Below, piece by piece: positions 1 to 8,574 of a DNA stretch of 64,000 bases; within the stretch, counting starts at the first letter, position 1; the number at the start of each line of letters is the position of its first letter. Location: contig LYOR01000003.1 in NCBI GenBank assembly GCA_001766825.1, positions 155,219 through 219,218 on the forward strand, read 5' to 3'. The translations under genes and the position numbers were made by a program. The notes under the pieces are model-generated. The model searched no databases. It was not told the DNA's origin and saw nothing but the letters and a program-made list of their open reading frames with translations. Source of the stretch: Candidatus Syntropharchaeum butanivorans (GTDB lineage Archaea > Halobacteriota > Syntropharchaeia > Syntropharchaeales > Syntropharchaeaceae).

Positions 1-6
1 ATCGGT

Positions 7-540
7 ATGATCAATGAGGACTCGATCAGGGCGATGATAGATGCTATCATGGACGCAGACAAGATATTCCTGCTGGGGGCGGGCAGATCCGGGCTTGTTG
101 CAAAGGCATTTGCGATGCGGTTGATGCACCTTGGTTTTGTCGTCTATGTCGTGGGTGAGACGGTGACACCAGCGGTTGAGAGGGGGGATCTCGTCATAAC
201 AATCACAGGATCTGGTGAGACGCTCAACATCGTGAACATGACAAAGGTTGCAAAGTCAAGAGGTGCAGCGATTGTGGCTGTAACAAGTAATCCTGCATCA
301 TCGGTGGGGAGGCTTGCAGATGTCGTTGTGGAGATTAAGGGCCGGTTAGATCGAAAGGATGTGGGTGGCGAGGATTATACAGAACGCCAGCTCAGAGGTG
401 AATACCGTTCCCTCACACCACTTGGAACTGTATTTGAGATACTCTCGCTCGTGGTGCTGGATGCAGTCATTGCAGAGCTCATGGCAGTGATAGGTGCCAG
501 TGAAGAAGATTTAAAAGCAAGGCATGCTGTTTTAGAGTGA
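7..540 (+). CDS. hxlB: 6-phospho-3-hexuloisomerase (SIS domain); true start may lie upstream of the window
   Basis: SIS fold motifs FLLGAGRSGLVAKAFAMRLMHLG and ITGSGET; length typical of PHI. Confidence 0.85.
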   Translation: MINEDSIRAMIDAIMDADKIFLLGAGRSGLVAKAFAMRLMHLGFVVYVVGETVTPAVERGDLVITITGSGETLNIVNMTKVAKSRGAAIVAVTSNPASSVGRLADVVVEIKGRLDRKDVGGEDYTERQLRGEYRSLTPLGTVFEILSLVVLDAVIAELMAVIGASEEDLKARHAVLE

Positions 541-556
541 AGAGGTAGAACACCAG

Positions 557-630
557 GGGGCCGTAGGGTAGCCTGGTCATCCTCGGGGACTGGGGGTCCT
601 CGGACTGGAGTTCGAATCTCCGCGGCCCCA
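557..630 (+). tRNA. tRNA-Pro(GGG)
   Basis: Acceptor GGGGCCG/CGGCCCC, anticodon loop CTGGGGG, T-arm TGGAG-TTCGAAT-CTCCG. Confidence 0.93.
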
Positions 631-692
631 TTCACAAGGACCCCAACAAAAGCTTAAATAACCCTTGGGGTAAAAATCCCCCTACCGGTGAT

Positions 693-763
693 GCGCCGAT
701 GGTCTAGAGGCATGACTTGGGCCTTCCAAGCCCACAGCCCGGGTTCGAGTCCCGGTCGGCGCA
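693..763 (+). tRNA. tRNA-Gly(TCC)
   Basis: Acceptor GCGCCGA/TCGGCGC, anticodon stem TGGGC/GCCCA with loop CTTCCAA, T-loop GGTTCGAGTCC. Confidence 0.93.
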
Positions 764-768
764 TCTTG

Positions 769-1350
769 CTATCGCTCAACCCTGATCGGGTCGTCGTGTC
801 CGGGGATGATGATCTCCGCGATTCTTTCCACTTTAAGAAAGCTCTCCATCGCAAGCGCTGCATCCACGTGAATTCTCGGGATCACACGCTCGTAGTAGTT
901 GTTTCTGGTTGGAATTGCATCCCCTGCAATTACGACGGTCTTCTCTCCATGATACACGACCGATATGTGCCCCCATGTATGGCCGGGTGTCTCGATTATC
1001 TCGACCCTTTCTGTGACCGGGTTTCTGTAGGGCTCAACCCCATCTGTGAACTCTCCCCGCTCAATCTCCTTGGCATGTGCGTACTTCACCACATTGAACC
1101 GATCATTGCACCCGACGTGATCGATGTGAAGGTGGGTATTTATGATAAGATCTATATCTCCGGGATCATACCCACACGCATCGATCCCCTCCTTTATCAG
1201 ATCCCAATCCTCCGGAAGAGCTGTATCAACAAGGATCAGACTCCCATCATCGATGAGAACAACCGCGGATGATGCATATCTAACCGCAATCTCATCATAA
1301 ATCACCTTACCGGGTTTTACGAGATACAGGTTATCGCAGATCTCATCCAT
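769..1350 (-). CDS. MBL-fold metal-dependent hydrolase
   Basis: THLHIDHVGC and ETPGHTWGHISV metallo-beta-lactamase motifs; likely start MDEICDN overlaps hemB 3' end. Confidence 0.85.
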   Translation of the reverse strand: MDEICDNLYLVKPGKVIYDEIAVRYASSAVVLIDDGSLILVDTALPEDWDLIKEGIDACGYDPGDIDLIINTHLHIDHVGCNDRFNVVKYAHAKEIERGEFTDGVEPYRNPVTERVEIIETPGHTWGHISVVYHGEKTVVIAGDAIPTRNNYYERVIPRIHVDAALAMESFLKVERIAEIIIPGHDDPIRVER

Positions 1351-2326
1351 CCAAACCCTCCAGGTATCTTGCAATATCCTTTGCAAAGTAGGTTATTATC
1401 AGATCAGCACCTGCACGCTTGATTGAAAGAAGCATCTCATACATCACCTTCTTCTCATCGATCCATCCGTTCATCGCTGCCGCCTTCACCATCGAGTATT
1501 CCCCGCTGACATTATATGCGGCGGTCGGCATCCCGAACGTGGTCTTGACCCTGTACAGGACATCAAGGTATCCAATTGCAGGTTTTACCATCAGGATATC
1601 TGCCCCCTCCATGATATCAAGCTCAACCTCGCGTATCGCCTCATCTGAGTTTCCAGGATCCATCTGGTAGGACGATCTATCGCCAAAGGCATAGCCCGAA
1701 TCCGCAGCCTCCCTGAAAGGTGCATAAAAGGATGAGGCATACTTTGCTGCATATGACATGATGAGTGTGTCCTGATACCCTTCCTCATCAAGAAGATTTC
1801 TTATCGCGGATACCATCCCATCCATCATACCAGAGGGTGCAACGATATCTGCCCCTGCCTTCGCATGGGAGAGTGCCATTCTGGCTATCTGTTCAAGTGT
1901 CGGGTCATTCAGTATCTTTTTGCCATCAACGATACCACAGTGACCATGGGATGTGTACTCACAGAGACAGACATCTGTTATAACAACGATCTTATCGCCA
2001 ACCGCATCCTTGATCGCCTTAACGGCACGCTGGATGATCCCCTCATCATCAAGCGCGGAACTCCCCAAATCATCCTTCTCTGCCGGTATCCCGAAGAGTA
2101 ACACTGCCGGAATCTTTAGCTCAATGAGCTCGCACACTTCATCCACAACATCACTCAGAGGTAGCCTGAACTGCCCTGGCATCGACTCAATCCCCTGCTT
2201 CGAGCTTATCGTCTCATCAACGAAGACCGGATAGATCATATCCATGGGATCAAGTACAGTCTCTCTCACCATACCCCGGATTACGCGCGAACCTCTCAAC
2301 CTCCGCATCCTCATTATCGGAAACAT
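1343..2326 (-). CDS. hemB: porphobilinogen synthase (delta-aminolevulinic acid dehydratase)
   Basis: MRRLRGSRVIRGMV..., DVCLCEYTSHGHCG, APSGMMDGMV, MVKPAIGYLD hallmark motifs. Confidence 0.97.
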   Translation of the reverse strand: MFPIMRMRRLRGSRVIRGMVRETVLDPMDMIYPVFVDETISSKQGIESMPGQFRLPLSDVVDEVCELIELKIPAVLLFGIPAEKDDLGSSALDDEGIIQRAVKAIKDAVGDKIVVITDVCLCEYTSHGHCGIVDGKKILNDPTLEQIARMALSHAKAGADIVAPSGMMDGMVSAIRNLLDEEGYQDTLIMSYAAKYASSFYAPFREAADSGYAFGDRSSYQMDPGNSDEAIREVELDIMEGADILMVKPAIGYLDVLYRVKTTFGMPTAAYNVSGEYSMVKAAAMNGWIDEKKVMYEMLLSIKRAGADLIITYFAKDIARYLEGLDG

Positions 2327-2330
2327 CTCG

Positions 2331-2975
2331 TCAGCTCCTATCTCTACCTACCCCTCTTATCACCGTCCCCTTAAATGGTCTTTCCTCAATGAGATCCCAG
2401 AGACGCTCAGGATATCTACCGTTAAGTACGATGCAGTTCATCCCACGTGCAATCAGAAAGTCCGGTAGAGCCGGGTCGGTGCAGGATCTCCTGAGCTCCC
2501 TGAGCTTATGGGCTGGTACAACCTCCAAGCGTTTACCATCGAGAAAAATACCATCAACATCGGTCATCTTGATGTACATCGCACCAAGCTCTGCTGCAAC
2601 CCATGCTCCTATCGTATCAGACGTGACGTCCCAGGTGTGGGGAAGTGGATCATGTTCTCTCATAATCTGGCTCAGAAGCAGGACAGTAACCCCCCTGGAA
2701 CCATCAAGATCCTCAAAACGGTCAACCATCCTGATCCTACCAACGTCTGAGAGATAGATGCCGTACTGATCCATCGCGAGAATGGCCATTGTGTGAGCAG
2801 CATCATCAGAGAGGTATGAGCTGAACCTTCTCACCGTATCTGCAAAGATCCCCCCGCCGGGGATGATCACAATCCTTAAATCCCGCTTCCTGGATAGCTT
2901 CTTCAACTCCTTGAGAAGCTTTTCAACCGAGGTTAGAAGTGATCCCCCTATCTTAACAACGATCGCCTGGCTCAT
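2331..2975 (-). CDS. mfnE: amino-acid-kinase family protein, probable methanofuran biosynthesis kinase MfnE
   Basis: VVKIGGSLL, IIPGGGIFADTVR, KMTDVDGIF; size and context fit the MfnE branch. Confidence 0.7.
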   Translation of the reverse strand: MSQAIVVKIGGSLLTSVEKLLKELKKLSRKRDLRIVIIPGGGIFADTVRRFSSYLSDDAAHTMAILAMDQYGIYLSDVGRIRMVDRFEDLDGSRGVTVLLLSQIMREHDPLPHTWDVTSDTIGAWVAAELGAMYIKMTDVDGIFLDGKRLEVVPAHKLRELRRSCTDPALPDFLIARGMNCIVLNGRYPERLWDLIEERPFKGTVIRGVGRDRS

Positions 2976-3913
2976 CTACTTATTCCGGTACGGCTGCGGA
3001 GAAGATCGAGAAACTCGGATGTGTCAGAGATCTTCTCAACCTCCCTCTCCTCCACGATTGCTGTGTTCTCAATGCTCTCCTCCTTCGACCCCTCCTCGAG
3101 TATTATGACAGACATCGTCCCTGTCACATCCGAGATGCTGCTCATGATCTTTGCCCGCTTCACGACCCTGGATACCCTCTTACCCGCTGCTGTCAGGATC
3201 TTTCTCGATCTCTCATCTTCAGAGATCGCATCAAACGGGGCTTGCCGTGTTGGATGTACCTCGAACCCGATTCTTGCCATAAGATGCAGCGCCTCAAGAT
3301 CTGAATCAGATACATCCCTGCTCTTAACACTGGCGTCTGTAGAGAGAGGATCAAGAGGTGTTAAAATATCTTCTCCAAGGATTTCCTGAAGCTCAATCGC
3401 ATTTGCAACCGTTGTCTCCATCAGATCCTCTTCATATCGACTGATACTCCGTCTTGAAACGCCTATCATCTTGGATAGGTCCCCTATCGAGAGGTTCATC
3501 CTCAACCTCGCTCGCCTCAGGACAGAACCATCGATTTTAACATAAAGACCACCGCGCTCTGAGTAGACAAAGATCTTGATCCCTTCCACAAGGTAGTCAT
3601 AAAGTGTCTGGACGTTCATTGAGGGGATACCATAGCGCCTGTAGAGAACGCCTGTCTCAAGGAATCTACCTTTCATACGCTCCCCAATCACAAGAGGGGA
3701 TGCAAGGAGGTACCTTGTAATCCGTTTCAGCTCCTCAGCCATCTCCTGGCTCAGAGCATCGATGTTAGAGAGAACTTTCAAAAGCAATGTCTTATTATCC
3801 TTACTCGCTACTATATCAAAACTTCTCGGTCGTACATCACATCTTTCTGATGTGACAAACCCTGCCCTATTCAGTACCTCTATCACCGATGGGAGCAGGA
3901 GCGAGCGATTCAT
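2972..3913 (-). CDS. archaeal HTH transcriptional regulator (XRE-like HTH in the C-terminal half)
   Basis: RARLRMNLSIGDLSKMIGVSRRSISRYEEDLMETTV HTH; overlaps mfnE by 4 nt. Confidence 0.8.
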   Translation of the reverse strand: MNRSLLLPSVIEVLNRAGFVTSERCDVRPRSFDIVASKDNKTLLLKVLSNIDALSQEMAEELKRITRYLLASPLVIGERMKGRFLETGVLYRRYGIPSMNVQTLYDYLVEGIKIFVYSERGGLYVKIDGSVLRRARLRMNLSIGDLSKMIGVSRRSISRYEEDLMETTVANAIELQEILGEDILTPLDPLSTDASVKSRDVSDSDLEALHLMARIGFEVHPTRQAPFDAISEDERSRKILTAAGKRVSRVVKRAKIMSSISDVTGTMSVIILEEGSKEESIENTAIVEEREVEKISDTSEFLDLLRSRTGISR

Positions 3914-4035
3914 AATAATATTTTACATCATGAGTTTATGAATCTTCTTATTCTAACACCCCTTTACAGATTGAGAGAAAATTCATGATAAATAATCAAA
4001 AAAAAGCTTATATTCTTGAAATTTGAAGTTTTTGT

Positions 4036-5715
4036 ATGTTTAAGGAGGATGAGATCAAGCGGATCGAGGAGAGGGAGAAGGAGTGGCTTAAGCGGATTGA
4101 GGGAGTGAAAGAGCGAAAGGCCAGGTTTGAGACATATTCAGGGATACCTATAAAGCAGCTCTATACACCTGCTGATATCAGGGATCATAACTATCTTGAA
4201 GATGTGGGATTCCCGGGAGATGCACCATTTGTCAGGGGTGTTTATCCCACGATGTACCGCAGCAGGTTCTGGACGATACGTCTCTTCTCAGGGTATGGTA
4301 CACCAGAAGATACGAATAAACGATGGAAGCTCCTCTATGAGGAGGGTGAGACAGGTTTCAGTGCAGCGGTGGACGTTCTTACCTTCAACGGAATCGATCC
4401 AGAGGATCCAAGGGCCGATGTTGAGGTCGGTACAGAGGGTGTTCCGCTGTACTGTATCGACTCGATGTACGCACTCACAGAGGGGTTACCGATCGATAAG
4501 ATCTCGGTCGCACTCGTTGTAGAGCCATTCTCATCAGCTCCGGTATGTGCGATGTACTTCAATATGGCGAAAGGAAGGGGCATTGATATCAGGAAGCTGA
4601 TGGGAACCTGCCAGAATGATATACTCACAATGACCTGTGGGTTCGTACCATTTGAGTCCGTCCCGCCGGATCAGATGCTGAGGCTCGCGTGTGACCTCAT
4701 CGAATGGTGTGTTCCAGAGAAAAACGTCCCGAAGTGGCACCCGATAAACTTTACAACCTATAATTACCGGGAAGGGGGGATCGACGCTATACAGGAGCTT
4801 GGGTTCGGGTTTGCAAACGCGATAACCCACATAGATGAGCTCATCGAGCGTGGCTGGAAGGTTGATGACTTTGTAAACAGGCTTGCATTCCACCTGTCAG
4901 CCCATAAGGACTTTTTCGAGGAGATTGCAAAGTACAGGGCCGCGAGGAGGATCTGGTACAAGCTGATGAAGGATAAATACGAAGCGAAGGATCCGCGCTC
5001 TTATGAGTTCAGGTTCCATATACAGACCGCGGGATCGTCGCTTACGGCACAGCAGCCGATGGTGAATATCATAAGAACAGCATTCCAGGCGCTGGCGGCC
5101 GTGCTTGGTGGGTGTCAATCGATGCACACAAACTCTTATGATGAGGCGATATGCCTCCCGAGTGAGGAGGCCGTGAGGCTTGCACTGAGGACCCAGCAGG
5201 TCATTCAGGAGGAGACGGGTGTTGCTGATACGATCGATCCACTTGGAGGCTCGTACTATGTTGAGTGGCTCACGGATGAGATTGAGGAGCGGGTATGGAA
5301 GTACCTTGACAAGATGACAGAGGCTGGTGGGAATGTTGTGAAGCTGCTTGAGAATGGATGGCTCTATAAGGAGATGGCAGATGCCTTCCACAAGCGGCAG
5401 CGCGCGGTCGATGAGGGGGAGGAGCGCGTAATAGGGGTGAATTGCTACCTCTCAAGGGAGGAGGAACCACCGATCGTCTTCAGAACAAATGAGAAAGCTG
5501 GTGAGATCGAGAGGGAACGGCTAAGAAGGCTCAAAGAGCGGCGTGATAATCGCAAAGTTGAAGAGCTGCTTGATAAGCTTCGAAGAGCTTGTGATAAGGG
5601 TGAGAACGTGATGCCAGCCGTGATGGATGCTACTGCCGCGGGTGCAACGCTCGGCGAGGTATGCAACGTCTACAGAGAGGTGCTTGGCACGTGGAACCCG
5701 CCTATCGTGATATGA
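4036..5715 (+). CDS. coenzyme-B12-dependent acyl-CoA mutase, large subunit (methylmalonyl-CoA mutase family, divergent)
   Basis: YPTMYRSRFWTIRLFSGYGTPEDTNKRW, RFHIQTAGSSLTAQQP, HTNSYDEA, DPLGGSYYVE. Confidence 0.9.
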   Translation: MFKEDEIKRIEEREKEWLKRIEGVKERKARFETYSGIPIKQLYTPADIRDHNYLEDVGFPGDAPFVRGVYPTMYRSRFWTIRLFSGYGTPEDTNKRWKLLYEEGETGFSAAVDVLTFNGIDPEDPRADVEVGTEGVPLYCIDSMYALTEGLPIDKISVALVVEPFSSAPVCAMYFNMAKGRGIDIRKLMGTCQNDILTMTCGFVPFESVPPDQMLRLACDLIEWCVPEKNVPKWHPINFTTYNYREGGIDAIQELGFGFANAITHIDELIERGWKVDDFVNRLAFHLSAHKDFFEEIAKYRAARRIWYKLMKDKYEAKDPRSYEFRFHIQTAGSSLTAQQPMVNIIRTAFQALAAVLGGCQSMHTNSYDEAICLPSEEAVRLALRTQQVIQEETGVADTIDPLGGSYYVEWLTDEIEERVWKYLDKMTEAGGNVVKLLENGWLYKEMADAFHKRQRAVDEGEERVIGVNCYLSREEEPPIVFRTNEKAGEIERERLRRLKERRDNRKVEELLDKLRRACDKGENVMPAVMDATAAGATLGEVCNVYREVLGTWNPPIVI

Positions 5716-5725
5716 GGATGGGAGA

Positions 5726-6148
5726 ATGGCAGAGGAGAGGAAGATCCGGGTCCTGATGTCAAAGCCAGGTGTTGATGGTCACTGGAGGGGGATTGTCACA
5801 GTCTCCCGTGGCCTTCGCGATGCAGGAATGGAGGTGATATTCGGTGGGTTCCAGTCAATCGAACAGATCGTTGAGACCGCGATCGAGGAGGATGTGGATG
5901 TGATAGGCCTGAGCATACACTCTCAGGCGCACATACCCTGGACCAAGCGAATTGTATCGTTGATGGAGGAGAAAGGCATCAAGGATAGCGTACTTCTTAT
6001 AATTGGCGGCGTGATACCGACCCTCGACCATGAACGGTTGAAGGAGCTTGGTGCAGCAGAGGTCTTTGGACCCGGGACACCAATAAAGAAGATAGCAGAT
6101 TTCATCAGGGAGAACGTGAAGCGGAAACAAAAAGTATCTGCATCCTGA
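5726..6148 (+). CDS. B12-binding subunit of acyl-CoA mutase
   Basis: RVLMSKPGVDGHWRGI (DxHxxG-type region; here DGHWRG), GLSIHSQAH, GGVIPTLDHERLKELGAAEVFGPGT. Confidence 0.93.
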   Translation: MAEERKIRVLMSKPGVDGHWRGIVTVSRGLRDAGMEVIFGGFQSIEQIVETAIEEDVDVIGLSIHSQAHIPWTKRIVSLMEEKGIKDSVLLIIGGVIPTLDHERLKELGAAEVFGPGTPIKKIADFIRENVKRKQKVSAS

Positions 6149-6226
6149 TCTCACGTATCGAAGGTTAGGGAGGAAGGCTTATAAGCGGGATGAACCAAAT
6201 AGGTAGGTGAGCTTCAGGGTGTGATC

Positions 6227-6364
6227 ATGGGATACTACTGTGCAAGGTGCAAGCACGTCGTTGAGATCGACTATGAGACCCAGGGAATCAGGTGTAACTA
6301 TTGTGGGTATCGGATCCTCATAAAAGAGCGTCCCACGATGGTAAAGAAGGTCAGGGCAGAATGA
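6227..6364 (+). CDS. rpoP: DNA-directed RNA polymerase subunit P (Rpc10/RpoP), 45 aa
   Basis: My translation: [45 protein letters not shown]; CxxC...CxxC zinc ribbon; not in the supplied ORF track. Confidence 0.93.
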   Translation: MGYYCARCKHVVEIDYETQGIRCNYCGYRILIKERPTMVKKVRAE

Positions 6365-6385
6365 ACAACCGGTATCCCGAAAATC

Positions 6386-6631
6386 ATGCGGGCAGAGATT
6401 GACCTTGAGGTTGGATATCCAGATGCTGAGATTGTGTACCGGGCGTTGCTCCCTGAGCCTCTTAGCAGCCCTTCAGAGCGTTCGAGTGTGAGGATACTCA
6501 GGGAAGGCTCGTGCCTGAAGCTTACAATCGATGCAGAAGATCTTGTGAGCCTGAGAGCGGCGATAAATACATGGCTCCGGCTCGTCAGGATCGCAGAGGA
6601 GATGATAGATCTATTGGAGTGTGAGGTTTAG
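6386..6631 (+). CDS. pcc1: KEOPS complex subunit Pcc1
   Basis: Short alpha/beta protein with DAEDLVSLRAAINTWLRLVRIAEE; position between rpoP and prefoldin beta. Confidence 0.85.
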   Translation: MRAEIDLEVGYPDAEIVYRALLPEPLSSPSERSSVRILREGSCLKLTIDAEDLVSLRAAINTWLRLVRIAEEMIDLLECEV

Positions 6632-6997
6632 ATGAGTCAGGAAATATCCCCCCAGCTTCAGAATCAGATTGCACAATTACAGCAGCTCCAGCAGCAGGCA
6701 CAGGCGCTTGCTCTGCAAAGATCTCAGATCGAGATGATGTTAAGAGAGATTGACGGTGCGCTGGAGGAGCTGGATAAGGTTGAGGATGATGCTGTAGTTT
6801 ACCGTAATCTCGGTGAGATTCTGATAAAGTCTGATAAAGACACTGTAAAGTCGGATCTCACCGAGAAAAAGGAGACATTTGACCTGAGATTGAAGACAAT
6901 CGAGAGGCAGGAAGAGCGTGTCCAGAAGCGCTTTCAGCAACTTCAGGAGCAGGTTAGACAGGCTCTTGGAGGTCCTGGCGGTGGGATGGCAGTCTGA
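6632..6997 (+). CDS. pfdB: prefoldin beta subunit
   Basis: Coiled-coil helices with VEDDAVVYRNLGEILIKSDKD central motif. Confidence 0.92.
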   Translation: MSQEISPQLQNQIAQLQQLQQQAQALALQRSQIEMMLREIDGALEELDKVEDDAVVYRNLGEILIKSDKDTVKSDLTEKKETFDLRLKTIERQEERVQKRFQQLQEQVRQALGGPGGGMAV

Positions 6998-7013
6998 TGT
7001 GGGAGTGTGATCG

Positions 7014-7199
7014 ATGGGAAAGACAGGTAGTGTTGAGTGGGTCCAGATAAAGAACCGGAAGGGTAAGGTGCGGCTTGTACCTGCAGGGGAGTCGAAGTAT
7101 AAAAAACCGGGGCCCTGCCAGCGCTATGACTCAAAGGGTGCCGTGAGAAGGCGGATGAGGAGAAAAAAGAGTAGCATTCTCGGTGTGAAGCGGCACTGA
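7014..7199 (+). CDS. small basic archaeal protein (DUF5350-like)
   Basis: MGKTGSVEWVQIKNRKGKVRLVPAGESKYKKPGPCQRYDSKGAVRRRMRRKKSS. Confidence 0.7.
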   Translation: MGKTGSVEWVQIKNRKGKVRLVPAGESKYKKPGPCQRYDSKGAVRRRMRRKKSSILGVKRH

Positions 7200-7344
7200 T
7201 CATTCTTTCTTCGAGGCAAGCTTCACCTGTACTCACTTCCTGATACTTCTACCGTATTCTCTCCCTCCTCAGATATAATCTCCCTGACCTGCTAAACCCG
7301 CACCCACCCTCTTGTGACCTCATGGGTTTACAGACCAAAAAATA

Positions 7345-7364
7345 GCAAGATTTATATATCTTGC
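7345..7364. promoter_or_regulatory. 7-bp inverted repeat with the TATA-like element in its centre, upstream of fpoI
   Basis: GCAAGAT-TTATAT-ATCTTGC, about 52 nt upstream of the likely fpoI ATG. Confidence 0.6.
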
Positions 7365-7415
7365 ATAAAAACTCATCGTGGCCAAGAGAGGTTTAATCGG
7401 GTAAAAGGAGGAGCT

Positions 7416-7799
7416 ATGAAAGGGATAGCCAAAGGGATGCGTGTAACGCTCAAGTACGTATTCAAACCAGCTATCACTGTACAGTACCCTGATGAGAGGC
7501 CAACGATCGAGGAGCGGTTCAGGGGCCATCACCGGATTGTGAGTGAGAAATGCATCGCATGCAACCTCTGTGCAAAGGCATGCCCTGTTAATGCGATCAA
7601 GATCTCATTCACGAAGGATGATAAGGGGAAGAAGGTCCTGACGAAGTATGAGCTTGATATCGGTGTCTGTATCTGGTGCGGACTCTGTGTTGATGCATGC
7701 CCGAAGGATGCACTCATCATGACGCAGGAGTTTGAACTCTACGCACGTGAACGGGATGAGCTTAAACGTAATCTTTTGGCGGAGGAAGTACATGCTTGA
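7416..7799 (+). CDS. fpoI: F420H2 dehydrogenase/NADH-quinone oxidoreductase subunit I (2x[4Fe-4S])
   Basis: CIACNLCAKACPVNAI and CIWCGLCVDACPKDAL. Confidence 0.92.
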   Translation: MKGIAKGMRVTLKYVFKPAITVQYPDERPTIEERFRGHHRIVSEKCIACNLCAKACPVNAIKISFTKDDKGKKVLTKYELDIGVCIWCGLCVDACPKDALIMTQEFELYARERDELKRNLLAEEVHA

Positions 7800-8034
7800 A
7801 AACCTCGTCTTTCTCGTTCTTGCACTGATTCTCATCATATCGAGTGTTATGGTTGTAAAATGCAAAGAGGCAATGCATAGTGCCCTCTCCCTTGCCGCGA
7901 TGCTCATAGGTGTTGCAGGTGTGTATGTGATGCTCAGGGCCGAGTTTCTCGCGGCGGTGCAGGTACTGGTCTATGCAGGCGGTGTTGTGATACTCATCGT
8001 ATTCGCCATATTCATGATGAGGTGGGAGAAATGA
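7792..8034 (+). CDS. fpoJ: F420H2 dehydrogenase subunit J, N-terminal part
   Basis: Hydrophobic; AEFLAAVQVLVYAGGVVILIVFAIFM NuoJ signature. Confidence 0.88.
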   Translation: MLENLVFLVLALILIISSVMVVKCKEAMHSALSLAAMLIGVAGVYVMLRAEFLAAVQVLVYAGGVVILIVFAIFMMRWEK

Positions 8035-8288
8035 GCTTAATCCTCAATATTATAAAGGGACTGATCGTTCTCATGATGTTATACGGGATTGTTACGGTGA
8101 TTCAATCAACAGCATGGGGTGAAGGAGTAATCTCAATCGACGCATCGCCGGGGGTCTTTGGTGTTACACTATTTCAGGAGGCTCTCGTGGCGTTTGAGGT
8201 CACCTCTGCCCTCCTTACCGCAGCACTGATAGGTGCGCTATTTCTGGCAATGCGAGAGAATGGGGGAATGGAGAATGGTTCCGCTTGA
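8031..8288 (+). CDS. fpoJ: F420H2 dehydrogenase subunit J, C-terminal part (split subunit)
   Basis: FGVTLFQEALVAFEVTSALLTAALIGALFLA; starts at an ATGA overlap. Confidence 0.82.
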   Translation: MSLILNIIKGLIVLMMLYGIVTVIQSTAWGEGVISIDASPGVFGVTLFQEALVAFEVTSALLTAALIGALFLAMRENGGMENGSA

Positions 8289-8571
8289 GTGGTTTCTCAT
8301 CCTCTCAGCCATACTCTTCTCGATCGGCGCATACGGTATTATGATTGAGCGAAATGGGCTGAAGGTCTTGATGTGCCTTGAGATTCTCTTAAATTCTGCA
8401 AACATCAACCTTGCGGCTTTCTCCAGAGAGAATCTCATGGGTCAGGAGTTTGCGTTATTCTCGATTGCGATTGCTGCAGCAGAGGTTGCGGTCGGTCTTG
8501 CACTCCTGATAATGCTCTTCAGGTATATGGATACGATAGATCTTGAGAAGTTTGATCTCCTGAGGTGGTAG
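8275..8571 (+). CDS. fpoK: F420H2 dehydrogenase subunit K
   Basis: NuoK-like; GLKVLMCLEILLNSANINLAAFS, AAAEVAVGLALLIMLFR. Confidence 0.93.
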   Translation: MVPLEWFLILSAILFSIGAYGIMIERNGLKVLMCLEILLNSANINLAAFSRENLMGQEFALFSIAIAAAEVAVGLALLIMLFRYMDTIDLEKFDLLRW

Positions 8572-8574
8572 AGT

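Noticed and set aside
688-1272. 194-aa plus-strand ORF starting inside tRNA-Gly
   Set aside because: Antisense to the well-supported MBL-fold gene and overlapping a tRNA.
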